Positions 25,501 through 34,650 of a stretch of DNA of 55,468 bases are shown here, piece after piece. Location of the stretch: assembly GCA_035551475.1 (NCBI GenBank), contig DASZMX010000004.1:1-55468 (forward strand), given 5' to 3'. Origin of the DNA: DASZMX01 sp035551475 (lineage in GTDB: Bacteria; Verrucomicrobiota; Verrucomicrobiia; Limisphaerales; Palsa-1400). A program made the translations under genes and the position numbers. The notes under the pieces were generated by a model. That model ran no database searches. It saw only the letters and a list, made by a program, of their open reading frames with translations, and had not been told where the DNA came from. Position 1 is the stretch's first letter; each line of letters starts with the position of its first letter.

Positions 25501-26407
25501 CCGCATCGGCCAACACCAGGTAGCCGCCGTTCACCGGCAGGCGGAAATTGGTGTGCAATTCCGCCGTCGCAGACGTGCGGTTTTTGCCGGAGGCATAAAC
25601 CACGATAAAACTATTGGCCTCAAGCGTGATATTCGGAAAAACCCATTGCCGCAGATTATTGGGATCGATGGAAAGGGACCAGCCGTTGAGGCTGACGTCG
25701 CTGGCCGTGGGATTGAACAACTCGATCCAAGGCGAAAAATCTCCGTCCACATCCGCGACGGTGGTCACGTTCGTCGCCATGAATTCCGAAATGCCCACGC
25801 TCGTCCAGCCCGCGTTGGTTTCGTCGGTCAGGCCGGCCCAGATCAGGAAATCACTGCTGGCGCTGAGCGAGGAATTGAACGCTTGAATGGTCAGCACGTT
25901 TGTGCCCGGCGTTAGAAAATTCTGCACACCGTTCAGCGTGTAATTTTCCGTCGGCACCGGCTCGGCCAGCGCAGGTAGGGATGAGCCGTTGTAGGCGACA
26001 TTCCCAGAGGGCATGTTGAAGCGCGCGACTTCCGTGCCGTTAATCCACGCAATGAAACCGTCATCGCTGCGCGCCGGCAATTGCAATTGATTGACCTGCG
26101 AGGGGTCGGGCACAACAAACTTCTCGCGCATGAAAATGCAGGTGTATCCGCCATACATATCCGTCAGATCCGTGTTTCCCGAGTAAGCCGTGGAGCTGGT
26201 GGGATCGTTTTCATAAAAGAAGGGCGCCTGTCCCGCTGCCCAGCCGGAATCATCAAAATTCACATTCCGCCAGGCGGTTGCATCCGGGCTGGAGGCTTCG
26301 GACAAGCCCTTGCGGTATTTCCAGACGGCGTTGGTGGATACCAGCGGCGTGGCCGCAGCGGATAAAACGGAAACTCCTAAAACGCACAACAGAGTAAATC
26401 GATTCAT
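22505..26407 (-). CDS. Large secreted CotH-kinase and lamin-tail-domain surface protein
   Basis: 1300 residues with a signal peptide (MNRFTLLCVLGVSVLSAAAT). In order: a beta-sandwich N-terminal domain; a lamin-tail domain (about 205-310, VGISEFMATN...WIELFNP); a chitobiase C-terminal-like segment (FTLDGAPPTQ); and a CotH kinase-like domain with PKHAFAVSFWDEDNF, NGIYVLEEKIKW, AYMMKIDRLGDG and HFGPLWDFDRSQGS. An Ig-like domain (about 985-1065) and a second lamin-tail domain follow, then a C-terminal module ending in RYYRVMLTP. CotH proteins are atypical kinases that phosphorylate spore-coat proteins in Bacillus. Bacterial surface versions are largely uncharacterised. Stands alone on the minus strand. 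Confidence 0.85.
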   Translation of the reverse strand: MNRFTLLCVLGVSVLSAAATPLVSTNAVWKYRKGLSEASSPDATAWRNVNFDDSGWAAGQAPFFYENDPTSSTAYSGNTDLTDMYGGYTCIFMREKFVVPDPSQVNQLQLPARSDDGFIAWINGTEVARFNMPSGNVAYNGSSLPALAEPVPTENYTLNGVQNFLTPGTNVLTIQAFNSSLSASSDFLIWAGLTDETNAGWTSVGISEFMATNVTTVADVDGDFSPWIELFNPTASDVSLNGWSLSIDPNNLRQWVFPNITLEANSFIVVYASGKNRTSATAELHTNFRLPVNGGYLVLADAGNNIVSSFTAYPAQQPDISYGRDQATPTLTGFFPTPTPDDANTMGGANAAPPVTFARGGGTFVDAFTLQLSAASNAPIYFTLDGAPPTQESTLYDGGISITGSVQVRARAFLPGMRPGALQSQTYIQLDPGLARTNSNLPAVVIYNFGAGAVPVDDYQFVNMAFYEPQNGVTSLTNAPTLNMRAGIHLHGSSTLDLPKHAFAVSFWDEDNFDADYAPLGMPKESDWILYAPDNFEPVLIHNPLAYQLGNDAGHYAPRTRFVEVYINQDGGALAPAHYNGIYVLEEKIKWDKNRVDVTKIHSVDELHPLDNIAPNVTGAYMMKIDRLGDGETGFVGAGMNIVYDHPNEEDIKTPQRAPQQAYLQNYMDTFGAALNSPNFTNPTNGYRAFIDMPSWIDAHILNATPFNLDMLRLSAYFYKDRSDVLHFGPLWDFDRSQGSADGRDFNPRVWRSRTGDMGTDDFNYPWWGRMFTDADFWQAWIDRYQDLRGNVLSTNHIFGLIDSFTAQLRQEEPREAARWPSLTQPRSGSVSIDGYSYTFPGTYQGEIDFLKKWYTDRLNFMDTNFVSQPVFSKNAGYFLPGDKLTLTTPTGGLIFYTTNNTDPRAVGGGISTNALTYTTPISLSSNLIVTARVLNNAHHNLTGANNPPLSSSWSGSNTATYAAAAAPVITQSPANLDAYLGQAPVFSVTATANPAPGYQWQFQGTNLPNQTNARFTNALTSAAQTGVYTVVVTNLAGTNSASFGLNVTAKPHLAVTEVLSSESKGTVNSTLDHQDWWELSNLGDFAVNLQGYRFDDNHALLSDAAVVTNAVSIAPGESIVLVNGMTLAQFQAWWGASNLPPSLQLINYPKIGFSANGDAIYLWNAAAMTDTDIVTSVTFPAATRGVTFGYNPDTGVFGALSVAGSDGAFSAPSNGDIGSPGTLITLPRLSQAQANTTAGFQFNLATQPNRNYQIQYKDDLNETVWQVFTNFKAVSGSFTLTDSSLATNATRYYRVMLTP

Positions 26408-26522
26408 GGCAATTGAATCGTTGATGATACGTTACCCTCGCCGAATCGCAAGACCGTCAGGCTGGCTTCCTTTTTCGACCGGCGCATGGTAGCTTCGGTT
26501 TGTCGATAGGCCCGTTGAGCGC

Positions 26523-28433
26523 ATGAGTCATTCCCAAAACGAAGCCGGCCCCATCGCGACGGAGCTTGCGGGCTCGCGCGAGAGCCTTCTCCATGCGCTC
26601 TTCCATGACTCGGTTCTCGGCATCGCCATCACCACGCCGGATGGCCAATGGATTGAGGTGAATCCCGCGTTTTGCAAAATGGTGGGGCGCGATCGCGCCG
26701 ATCTCCTCCGCGCCACGCCTGCCAGCTTGACGCATCCCAACGAAGCCGCCGCCGAGCGTGACCGCGCCCAGCGCATGCTGGGCGGTGAAATCGATTCCTG
26801 CCAAAACGAACAGCGTTTTCTGCATCAGGATGGGCGCTGGATTCCGGCGCTCGTGCATGTTTCCCTGGCGCGCCATCCCGACGGCTCGCCCCGCCATTTC
26901 GTTGCTCAAGTTCAGGATCTCACGCCGCGCCAGACGGAGGCGCAGGAGTTGGCCCGGAATCATCAACAACTGGAAAGCCTGGTGCGGGAGCGGACCGCTG
27001 ACCTGGAAAAGACCCAGGAGGAGCTGCGGCGCGCCAAGGAATCCGCCGAATCCGCGAACCAGGCCAAAAGCGCTTTCCTGGCGAATATGTCGCACGAGAT
27101 TCGCACGCCCATGAATGCCATCCTGGGTTTTTCCCAGGTGCTGGAGCGCGATCCGGCGCTGACGGCCCAGCATTGCGAATACCTGGGCGCCATTCGCCGC
27201 AGCGGCGAGCGGTTGCTGGAGTTGATCAACGACATTCTCGAAATTTCCAAGATCGAGGCCGGACGAATCAAACTCGCGCCGCACTCGTTTGACTTGCACT
27301 GTTTTTTGGCGGGACTGGAGGAAATGTTCCGCCTTCGCACCAGCGCCAAGAATTTGCAGTTTACAGTGGAGCGCGCCGCGTCCCTCCCGCAATTCGTGAC
27401 CGTGGACGAAAACAAATTGCGCCAGATCCTGGTCAACTTGCTCGGCAACGCGGTGAAGTTCACGCCGCGCGGCTCCATTTTCCTCGGCGCTAGCGGCGAG
27501 TTGGAGGGGCGGCGGCTGCGCTTCGAGGTGCGCGACACGGGGCCGGGAATCAGCGCCGAAGATCAAGCCATTCTCTTCAAGCCTTTCGTCCAGACGGCCG
27601 CCGGCCAGCGCGCGGGCGGCACCGGGCTGGGGCTCGCCATCAGCCGGGAATTCGTTCGTTTGATGGGCGGAAACATCTGCCTTAAAAGCGAGCCGGGGCA
27701 GGGCGCCTCCTTTGTTTTCGCGGTGTTGGCCGAGCCCGGTTTGCCCGCGAAAATGGAAACGGAGTCGCTCCTGCGACGGCGTCGCGCCACCCAACCCGAA
27801 GGCGGGCGGCCCCGCGTGATGATCGCGGACGACACCGCCGAAAACTGTCAACTTCTCACCATGCTGCTGCAGCCGGCTGGCTTTGAGACGCGGGTGGCAT
27901 CCACGGGCGCGGAGGCGGTGGCGCTTTTTCAATCGTGGCGCCCCGGCCTGATCCTGATGGATTTGTGCATGCCGCAGATGGACGGGTATCAAGCCATGCG
28001 CCAGATTCGCAGCCTGCCGGGAGGCAAAGAGGTGCGCATGATTGCGGTCACGGCCAGCGCGTTCGCGGAAAACCGCCAGGATGCCATTGCCGCCGGCGCC
28101 GATGATTTTCTGGGCAAACCATTTCGCGAGCATGATCTTTTTGAAATCATTCGCCGGCACACCGGCTTGCGTTTGGTCGGCATGACGGAGCGAAAAATGG
28201 AGAAACCACTCATCATTTTGAATCAGGAGATCATCCGCGCCGCTTTTCCGGCGGAATTTCGCGACCGTTTTTATCGCGCCGCCCTGGCGCTGGATTTGGA
28301 GAAGGCCCAGGCCTTGATTGCGGAGGCGCAGACGCTGGCGCCGGAATTGGCCGGCGAACTGCGGGCCCGCGCGGAACGCTTCGACTTCCAGCAATTCCTC
28401 GAACTTTTTCAGCCGGAAGCGCCGCTGCCATGA
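26523..28433 (+). CDS. Soluble PAS-hybrid histidine kinase with C-terminal receiver domain
   Basis: 636 residues with no membrane segment. A PAS domain (about 20-140, LHALFHDSVLGIAITTPDG) precedes a coiled coil. The phosphoacceptor is FLANMSHEIRTPMNAIL with H191, then a full HATPase (NLLGNAVKFTP, DTGPGIS, GTGLGLAIS). The receiver domain has its acceptor aspartate D480 in LILMDLCMPQMDG and a conserved lysine in DDFLGKPF. A helical tail of about 70 residues follows. It overlaps the next kinase gene by 4 bp (ATGA), so the two form an operon and probably a phosphorelay. The input signal cannot be read. Confidence 0.93.
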   Translation: MSHSQNEAGPIATELAGSRESLLHALFHDSVLGIAITTPDGQWIEVNPAFCKMVGRDRADLLRATPASLTHPNEAAAERDRAQRMLGGEIDSCQNEQRFLHQDGRWIPALVHVSLARHPDGSPRHFVAQVQDLTPRQTEAQELARNHQQLESLVRERTADLEKTQEELRRAKESAESANQAKSAFLANMSHEIRTPMNAILGFSQVLERDPALTAQHCEYLGAIRRSGERLLELINDILEISKIEAGRIKLAPHSFDLHCFLAGLEEMFRLRTSAKNLQFTVERAASLPQFVTVDENKLRQILVNLLGNAVKFTPRGSIFLGASGELEGRRLRFEVRDTGPGISAEDQAILFKPFVQTAAGQRAGGTGLGLAISREFVRLMGGNICLKSEPGQGASFVFAVLAEPGLPAKMETESLLRRRRATQPEGGRPRVMIADDTAENCQLLTMLLQPAGFETRVASTGAEAVALFQSWRPGLILMDLCMPQMDGYQAMRQIRSLPGGKEVRMIAVTASAFAENRQDAIAAGADDFLGKPFREHDLFEIIRRHTGLRLVGMTERKMEKPLIILNQEIIRAAFPAEFRDRFYRAALALDLEKAQALIAEAQTLAPELAGELRARAERFDFQQFLELFQPEAPLP

Positions 28434-29581
28434 ACGCCCCCACGCCCAGCACGCCCGGAGGCGATATTCTCGTCGTGGATGACACGCGCGAAGTGTTGCA
28501 ACTATTGGCCAGCATGCTGCAGCACCGCGGCTATAAAGTCCGCCCGGCGCTCAGCGGGGAACTGGCGCTGCAAACGGCGCGGCACGCTCCTCCCGACCTT
28601 ATTCTGCTTGACATCAATATGCCCGGCCTGTCCGGGTTCGCCGTCGCGGAAACGCTCAAGGCCGACGCGCGTTTGCGCGAGATCCCGATCATTTTCCTCA
28701 GCGCCCTGTCCGAAACGCTCGACAAAGTGCGCGCCTTCGCGGCCGGCGGCGTGGATTACATCACCAAGCCGTTTCAATTTGAGGAAGTGGTCGCGCGGGT
28801 GGAAACCCACCTCAAGATTCGCCGCCTGCAAATTGAATTGGAGCAGCGCAACCGCGAGCTGCAGCAGTCCAACGATCAATTGCGGCGCCTCCAGGAATTG
28901 CGCGACAATCTCACGCACATGATCATCCACGACTTGCGCTCGCCGTTGGCTTCGCTCGCCGGCTACCTCGATCTTTGCGGCGCCAAGGAAAAAAACAAGC
29001 TCTCGCCCGAAGGCACCAGTTTTCTGGCGCGGGCGCGCGCCTCATCGCAGAAGTCGCTCGAGATGGTCAACTCTCTTCTTGACGTTCACAAGATGGAGGC
29101 GGGCGAGCTTAAGCTGCATCGCGTGGATTGCGATTTGGTGGAGTTGAGCCGGGAGGTGTTCGCGCTGCTGGAGCCGTTGCGCCAGAAACGGCAGTTCGAA
29201 GTCGCCGCCGCGCCGGTGCGCGTGTCCGCCGACCGCGACCTGGTGTTGCGAGTTCTGCAAAATCTCATTGGCAACGCCATCAAGTTCGCGCCCGATGGGA
29301 GCCCGGTGCGAATCGAAGTGGCAGCGAACGGGGGAGTGGCGCGTCTTTCCGTGAGCGACACGGGACGGGGCATTCCCGCGGAGTTTCACGAGCGGATTTT
29401 CCAGAAATTCGGCCAGGTGAAAAGCAGCGGTCCGCGCATCGGCACCGGGTTGGGCCTGACCTTTTGCAAGCTGGCGGTGGAAGCGCATGGCGGCCGCATC
29501 GGCGTGCAAAGCGCACCGGGCCAGGGCAGCGCGTTTTGGTTTGAGCTGCCGCAAAACCCGCCGGCGCCCGCTGGAACTTGA
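28430..29581 (+). CDS. Receiver-histidine kinase fusion (response-regulator-headed kinase)
   Basis: 383 residues. An N-terminal receiver domain (about 10-125) has D61 in LILLDINMPGLSG and a lysine in YITKPFQF. A short coiled coil leads to a HisKA helix, MIIHDLRSPLASLAGYLDL with H167. The ATPase domain carries NLIGNAIKFAP, DTGRGIP and GTGLGLTFCK. This order lets the upstream hybrid kinase phosphorylate the receiver and so control the kinase activity. Translationally coupled to the upstream kinase by an ATGA overlap. No output DNA-binding domain is present in either gene, so the final target lies elsewhere. Confidence 0.93.
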   Translation: MNAPTPSTPGGDILVVDDTREVLQLLASMLQHRGYKVRPALSGELALQTARHAPPDLILLDINMPGLSGFAVAETLKADARLREIPIIFLSALSETLDKVRAFAAGGVDYITKPFQFEEVVARVETHLKIRRLQIELEQRNRELQQSNDQLRRLQELRDNLTHMIIHDLRSPLASLAGYLDLCGAKEKNKLSPEGTSFLARARASSQKSLEMVNSLLDVHKMEAGELKLHRVDCDLVELSREVFALLEPLRQKRQFEVAAAPVRVSADRDLVLRVLQNLIGNAIKFAPDGSPVRIEVAANGGVARLSVSDTGRGIPAEFHERIFQKFGQVKSSGPRIGTGLGLTFCKLAVEAHGGRIGVQSAPGQGSAFWFELPQNPPAPAGT

Positions 29582-29609
29582 CGTTGACCGCGGCTCGGAC
29601 GGCGTCTAT

Positions 29610-30863
29610 ATGTCCGGTTTGAGCGCTGCGGTAAAAACTTCCACGCGCGTCATCTCCATCGACGCGTTGCGCGGGTTGGTGATGTTCACCATGATTTTTG
29701 TGAACGATCTCGCCGGGGCGCCGCACAACCTGGTTCCGGGCTGGATGCGTCATTTTCACGGCGCGAGCGGCATGACGTTTGTCGATCTGGTTTTTCCAGC
29801 TTTTCTATTTATCGTTGGCATGTCCATCCCGTTCGCTCTCGGCGCGCGTCTTCGCCAAGGCGCGGCGCTCTGGCAAATCATTGGGCACATCCTGATTCGA
29901 ACGGTTTCGCTGCTGGCTATCGGCATTATGATGGTCAACGACGAGGCGCCCGGACGCGATATGTCGGGCCTCGCGCCGGAAGTTTGGGCCACGCTGATGT
30001 ATGCGGCGGCGATCCTGGCGTTTTGCTCCATCGCGCCTCGGACGGCAGGGGCGGCCGCTCCGCGCTGGCGTGGAGTGACGTGGATGCTGCGCGGCGTGGG
30101 TTTGCTCGGCATGCTGACGCTGGCCTTTATGTTTCGCGGCGATAAAGGGCAGCGAATCATCACGCTCTCGCCGCTTTTTATTCATACGGATTGGTATGGC
30201 ATCCTGGGATTGATCGCGTGGTCTTACTTGGTGGGCGCACTGGTCTATTTAATGTTTCGCGCCAACTCCACCGCGCTGCTCGGCTGCGTGGTTCTGCTTC
30301 TTTGCCTGTATCCGGCGGATCGCACCGGCCTGTTCGAAGGCGTCTGGTTGAGTCGTTATCTTGGCATTGGCGAGATGCTCGGGGCGCATCCCTCCATCAC
30401 GGTGGCGGGAGTTTTGCTGGCGTCCGTTTTGGCGCGAGGCGAGGACGCAGGCTTGGGCGCGCGTGTGCGGTTTGGATCGCTTTTCGTATTCGGCTTTGCC
30501 GCGGCGGCTCTGCTGTTAAACGGCCTGTATGGCATCAACAAAAATCAGGCGACGACTTCCTGGTGCCTGTGGGCTTGCGCCATCACCGGCGCGCTTTGGC
30601 TCGGTTTTCATCTGGTTTGTGATGGCGGGCCGCCGCCGAAATTTGCCCGGATTATTGCCCTGGCCGGCGCCAATGTGCTGCTGGCGTATCTGCTTTCGGA
30701 AATGTTGCCGTCCACCCTTGACGTGCTGCATTTAGGCGACTGGTATGGCCATCTGGCGGAGGGAAGTTTGTTTGGCGCCATCGCGCGATCCGCCGGTTGC
30801 GGCGTGGCGATCCTGGCAGCGGCCACCGGGCTCAACCGCCTGGGATTTCGCCTCACGCTTTAG
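29610..30863 (+). CDS. Multi-spanning membrane acyltransferase-like protein (DUF5009/heparan N-acetyltransferase-like)
   Basis: 417 residues from ATG 29610. It opens with the signature RVISIDALRGLVMFTMIFVN, then FVDLVFPAFLFIVGMSIPFA, and about ten hydrophobic segments. This is the DUF1624/DUF5009 family related to the human lysosomal heparan-alpha-glucosaminide N-acetyltransferase, which moves acetyl groups across a membrane to an amino sugar. A bacterial function is not firmly known. Conserved Asp in SIDALRG and His in RHFHGASG are visible. It begins 28 bp after the kinase gene but has no obvious functional link to it. Confidence 0.87.
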   Translation: MSGLSAAVKTSTRVISIDALRGLVMFTMIFVNDLAGAPHNLVPGWMRHFHGASGMTFVDLVFPAFLFIVGMSIPFALGARLRQGAALWQIIGHILIRTVSLLAIGIMMVNDEAPGRDMSGLAPEVWATLMYAAAILAFCSIAPRTAGAAAPRWRGVTWMLRGVGLLGMLTLAFMFRGDKGQRIITLSPLFIHTDWYGILGLIAWSYLVGALVYLMFRANSTALLGCVVLLLCLYPADRTGLFEGVWLSRYLGIGEMLGAHPSITVAGVLLASVLARGEDAGLGARVRFGSLFVFGFAAAALLLNGLYGINKNQATTSWCLWACAITGALWLGFHLVCDGGPPPKFARIIALAGANVLLAYLLSEMLPSTLDVLHLGDWYGHLAEGSLFGAIARSAGCGVAILAAATGLNRLGFRLTL

Positions 30864-30917
30864 CAAAATTTCCGCTAGCGCTTGCCGACAATTGCTGGAC
30901 GGCTTTAGATTAGGCCC

Positions 30918-33900
30918 ATGGCGCACGCCGAATTTGTTCATCTGCATTTGCACACCGAGTACTCGTTGCTCGATGGCGCGTGCCGCCTTGACCGCCTGAT
31001 GGAGCGGGCCCGTGAATTGAAGTTTGCGAGCATGGCCATCACGGACCACGGCGTCCTTTATGGCGCGATTGATTTTTATCAGCAGGCGCGCGCGGCGGGG
31101 ATCAAACCGATCATTGGCTGCGAAGTGTACGTCGCGCCCGGCAGCCGCAAGGACAAGAAATCGTCCAGCGGCGGGCGCGATGTTTATCACCATCTCGGGC
31201 TTCTCGCCAAAGATGAGAACGGCTACAAGAATCTCGTCAAGCTGGCCACTGAAGCGCACCTGGAGGGCTATTATTACAAGCCGCGAATCGACAAGGAGCT
31301 TCTGGCCGAATGCAAGGAGGGTTTGATTGCGATGTCCGGCTGCCTGGCGAGCGAGATTCCCGAATTGATCATGAAAGATCAATTGGACAAGGCCCGCGAC
31401 GTGATTGATTGGTACAAACAAACGCTTGGCCCCGAGAATTTTTTCCTCGAATTGCAGAACCACGGCATCGCCGAGCAGGCCAAAGTCAACCGCTCGCTGA
31501 TTCCGTGGGCGAAGGAGTTCGGCCTGAAATTGGTGGCGACCAATGACGTGCATTACGTCGAGCGCGAAAATTCCCACGCGCACGATTGCCTCATTTGCAT
31601 CGGCACGCAAACGATGCTGAGCGACACCAAACGCATGCGTTACCAGCCGCAGCAATTTTATTTGCGCTCGGCGGAGGAAATGGCGGCCCGCTTTGCCGAG
31701 ACGCCTGATGCGGTGCGCAACACGCTGGAGGTCGCGGAAAAATGCAATGTCGAGATCGAGTTCGGCAAATTGCATTACCCGATCTTCAGCCCGCCGGAAG
31801 GCACCACCCGGGAAGGCTACTTGCGCGAGTTGCTGGCCGAGGGTTTGCATAAGCGTTACACCATTCATGCCCGCGCCGTCGGCGGAAAATTCATCATCGA
31901 TAAGCTGGATGATCCGCGAAAATTGCCCGGGCTGCCGGCAGGCGCCACTCTGGCGCCGGATGATCCCGCCGTCACTGCGGCCGTGCAGGCGGTGATGGAT
32001 CGTGTGGAAGTCGAATTGAAGGTGATCGAGAAGACCGGCTTCATCAGCTACTTTTTGATCGTGGGCGATTTCGTGCGCTACGGCCGCAGCAAGGGCGTCT
32101 CCTGCGTGGCGCGCGGTTCCGCCGCCGGTTCGATTGTCACGTATTTGCTCGAAATTTCCAACGTGGACCCGATTCGTTACGGGTTGCTGTTCGAGCGGTT
32201 TCTCAATCCCGAACGCGTCAATCCGCCCGACATCGACATCGATTTCGCCGATGACCGCCGGGCGGATGTCATCGAATATGTGCGCGAGAAGTACGGGCGT
32301 TCCTCAGTGGCGCAGATCATCACCTTTGGCACGATGGGCGCCAAATCCGTCGTGCGCGACGTGGGCCGCGTAATGGGCTTGAGCTACGGCGATTGCGATC
32401 GCCTGGCCAAAATGATCCCCAACGAGCTCAAGATGAGCCTGAAAAAGGCGTTGGATGTTTCGCCGGATTTCAAGCAAGCCTACGAGAACGAGGAGCAAAC
32501 CCGCGAATTGGTGGATACCGCGCTGATCCTGGAAGACTTGACGCGCAACGCCTCCGTCCATGCCGCCGGCGTGGTGATTGGCGACCAGCCGCTGGTCAAT
32601 TTGCTCCCGCTTAAAAAAGATGAGGAAGGCACCATCGTCACGCAATACGCCATGAATCCCGTCGGGGAATTGGGCCTGCTGAAGATGGATTTTCTCGGCC
32701 TCAAGACCCTGACCGTCATCCGCAACACCTGCGATCTTGTCAAACAAACGCAGGGCGTGGACATTCCCATTGACGACCTGCCGCTGGACGACGCCAAGGC
32801 GTACGACCTGCTCAACAAGGCCAACACCATCGGGATTTTCCAATTGGAATCCGGCGGGATGCGCGATTTGTGCCGCAAGTTTCAGATCAGCTCGGTGGAG
32901 CATATCACCGCCCTCGTGGCGCTTTATCGCCCTGGCCCGATGGACCTGATCCCGGATTTCATCAAGCGCCGCCACGGAGAAATCAAAATCGAATACGAGC
33001 ATCCGCTCCTGGAATCCATTTCGAAAGAGACCTATGGCGTCCTGATTTACCAGGAGCAGGTCATGCAGGCCGCGCAAGTCCTGGCCGGCTTCACCCTCGG
33101 CAGCGCCGATTTGCTGCGCCGCGCCATGGGCAAGAAAAAAGTCGAGGAAATGGCCAAGCAGCGCGAAAAATTTGTGAAGGGGTGCGCCTCGGTCAACCAC
33201 ATTCCGGCGGCGAAAGCCAATCAGATTTTCGATTTGCTCGAGAAATTCGCCGGCTACGGCTTCAACAAGTCGCATGCCGCCGCCTATGCCATCGTCGCCT
33301 ATCAGACCGCCTGGTTGAAGGCCAATTATCCGGTCGAATTCTTCTGCGCGATGATGACCAACGACATGGGCGACACCGCCAAGTTGAGCATCCTCATTGG
33401 CGAAGCCCGCGTTTTCAATGTCGAGGTGCTGGGCCCGGACGTGAACGAAAGCGGCGTTTATTTCACGCCCAGCAAAACGGCCGCCGGGCAAGGCTCGGCG
33501 ATTCGCTTCGGCATGGCGGCCATCAAAGGGGTGGGGGAAGTGGCGGTGGAGGGCATTCTCGCCGCGCGGAAAACCGGGCCGTTTCATTCGCTGGCCGAGT
33601 TGTGCGAGCGGGTGGATGCCCGCACCGTCAACCGCAAAGTTTTGGAGGCGCTCGTCAAATCCGGGGCGTGCGATTGTTTCGGCGAAACGCGCGCCACTCT
33701 GTTCAGCAAAATCGAGCGCGCCCTGACCCGCGCGGCGGGCGTGATTCAGGATCGGCAACGCGGGCAGAACACCTTATTCGGCATGCTGGAGGAAAAGGCC
33801 GGGCCCACGCCCGAGCCGGAGAAGCAGCTCCCCGAATGGCCGCAACACGAGTTGCTGGCCCATGAGCGGGAGTTGCTGGGTTTTTACGTCACCGGCCATC

Positions 33901-34550
33901 CGCTGACCCCGCTGGCGCCTATTCTTGACAAATATGTGCTGCACAAAACCAATCAGTTGCACGAGCTGAAAAATCGCGATATGACGCGCGTGGGCGGATT
34001 GGTCACGGAAGTAGTCAAGGGCATCTCCAAAAAAACGAGCAAGCCATACGCGTTGGCCACCATCGAGGACATGGAAGGCTCCGTGCAAATGCTGTTCATC
34101 AATGATAATTACGAAAAATTTCTCGGCCTCTTGCAGCCCAACAAGGCCCTGCTTGTGACGGGCGAAGTCAATCTTTCCGAAGACAAGCCCAAGGTCTTTC
34201 CCCAGGAAATCATTCCGCTGGAGGACGCCCCGCACGCCTACACCAAACAGGTGCATCTTCGTTTGCAGGTGGCGCACTTGCAGCCGCCGGACATGGAAGC
34301 GGTGCGCGAGTTGGTCGGGTCCCACCCCGGCAAGTGCCCGCTCTTCCTTTGTTTCAAATGGCCGGGCGGCGAGGTCGTGTTTGTTGAGCCGCACGAGCGT
34401 TACCATGTGAAGCCTTCGATTTTGTTCCAAAGCGCCGTCGATGGGCGTTTCGGTGAGGAAACCTATTATGCGAAAGTCGATACGGCCCTGCCGCAACGGA
34501 CGCCGCGCCAATGGGAAAAACGCGCGTCCAACGGCGGCGGCGACGACTAA
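30918..34550 (+). CDS. dnaE: DNA polymerase III alpha subunit, replicative
   Basis: 1210 residues, typical for DnaE1-type. The PHP domain opens with FVHLHLHTEYSLLDGA and includes MAITDHGVLYGAIDFY. Catalytic aspartates are D438 and D440 in PPDIDIDFADDRR and D591 in LKMDFLGLKTL. The helix-hairpin-helix region and a C-terminal OB-fold (TRVGGLVTEVVKG, ATIEDMEGSVQMLF) are complete. The PHP histidines HLH and the later NDVHYVE are intact, so proofreading-type activity of this domain is possible. It stands alone between two unrelated genes. Confidence 0.97.
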   Translation: MAHAEFVHLHLHTEYSLLDGACRLDRLMERARELKFASMAITDHGVLYGAIDFYQQARAAGIKPIIGCEVYVAPGSRKDKKSSSGGRDVYHHLGLLAKDENGYKNLVKLATEAHLEGYYYKPRIDKELLAECKEGLIAMSGCLASEIPELIMKDQLDKARDVIDWYKQTLGPENFFLELQNHGIAEQAKVNRSLIPWAKEFGLKLVATNDVHYVERENSHAHDCLICIGTQTMLSDTKRMRYQPQQFYLRSAEEMAARFAETPDAVRNTLEVAEKCNVEIEFGKLHYPIFSPPEGTTREGYLRELLAEGLHKRYTIHARAVGGKFIIDKLDDPRKLPGLPAGATLAPDDPAVTAAVQAVMDRVEVELKVIEKTGFISYFLIVGDFVRYGRSKGVSCVARGSAAGSIVTYLLEISNVDPIRYGLLFERFLNPERVNPPDIDIDFADDRRADVIEYVREKYGRSSVAQIITFGTMGAKSVVRDVGRVMGLSYGDCDRLAKMIPNELKMSLKKALDVSPDFKQAYENEEQTRELVDTALILEDLTRNASVHAAGVVIGDQPLVNLLPLKKDEEGTIVTQYAMNPVGELGLLKMDFLGLKTLTVIRNTCDLVKQTQGVDIPIDDLPLDDAKAYDLLNKANTIGIFQLESGGMRDLCRKFQISSVEHITALVALYRPGPMDLIPDFIKRRHGEIKIEYEHPLLESISKETYGVLIYQEQVMQAAQVLAGFTLGSADLLRRAMGKKKVEEMAKQREKFVKGCASVNHIPAAKANQIFDLLEKFAGYGFNKSHAAAYAIVAYQTAWLKANYPVEFFCAMMTNDMGDTAKLSILIGEARVFNVEVLGPDVNESGVYFTPSKTAAGQGSAIRFGMAAIKGVGEVAVEGILAARKTGPFHSLAELCERVDARTVNRKVLEALVKSGACDCFGETRATLFSKIERALTRAAGVIQDRQRGQNTLFGMLEEKAGPTPEPEKQLPEWPQHELLAHERELLGFYVTGHPLTPLAPILDKYVLHKTNQLHELKNRDMTRVGGLVTEVVKGISKKTSKPYALATIEDMEGSVQMLFINDNYEKFLGLLQPNKALLVTGEVNLSEDKPKVFPQEIIPLEDAPHAYTKQVHLRLQVAHLQPPDMEAVRELVGSHPGKCPLFLCFKWPGGEVVFVEPHERYHVKPSILFQSAVDGRFGEETYYAKVDTALPQRTPRQWEKRASNGGGDD

Positions 34551-34650
34551 CCATCCCCGGGCGGGTTGTCGTTAATTTTGGTGACACGCCAAAGCCGAGG
34601 TTTTCAGGCAGTCTGGCTTTTAACGCATGCACGAAACGAAGCATTTAACT

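Noticed and set aside
26457..28394. 645-codon open frame opposite the hybrid kinase
   Set aside because: Shadow frame of a clear kinase gene; its translation is Arg/Gln/Ala-rich with no domain, typical of antisense frames in GC-rich DNA.
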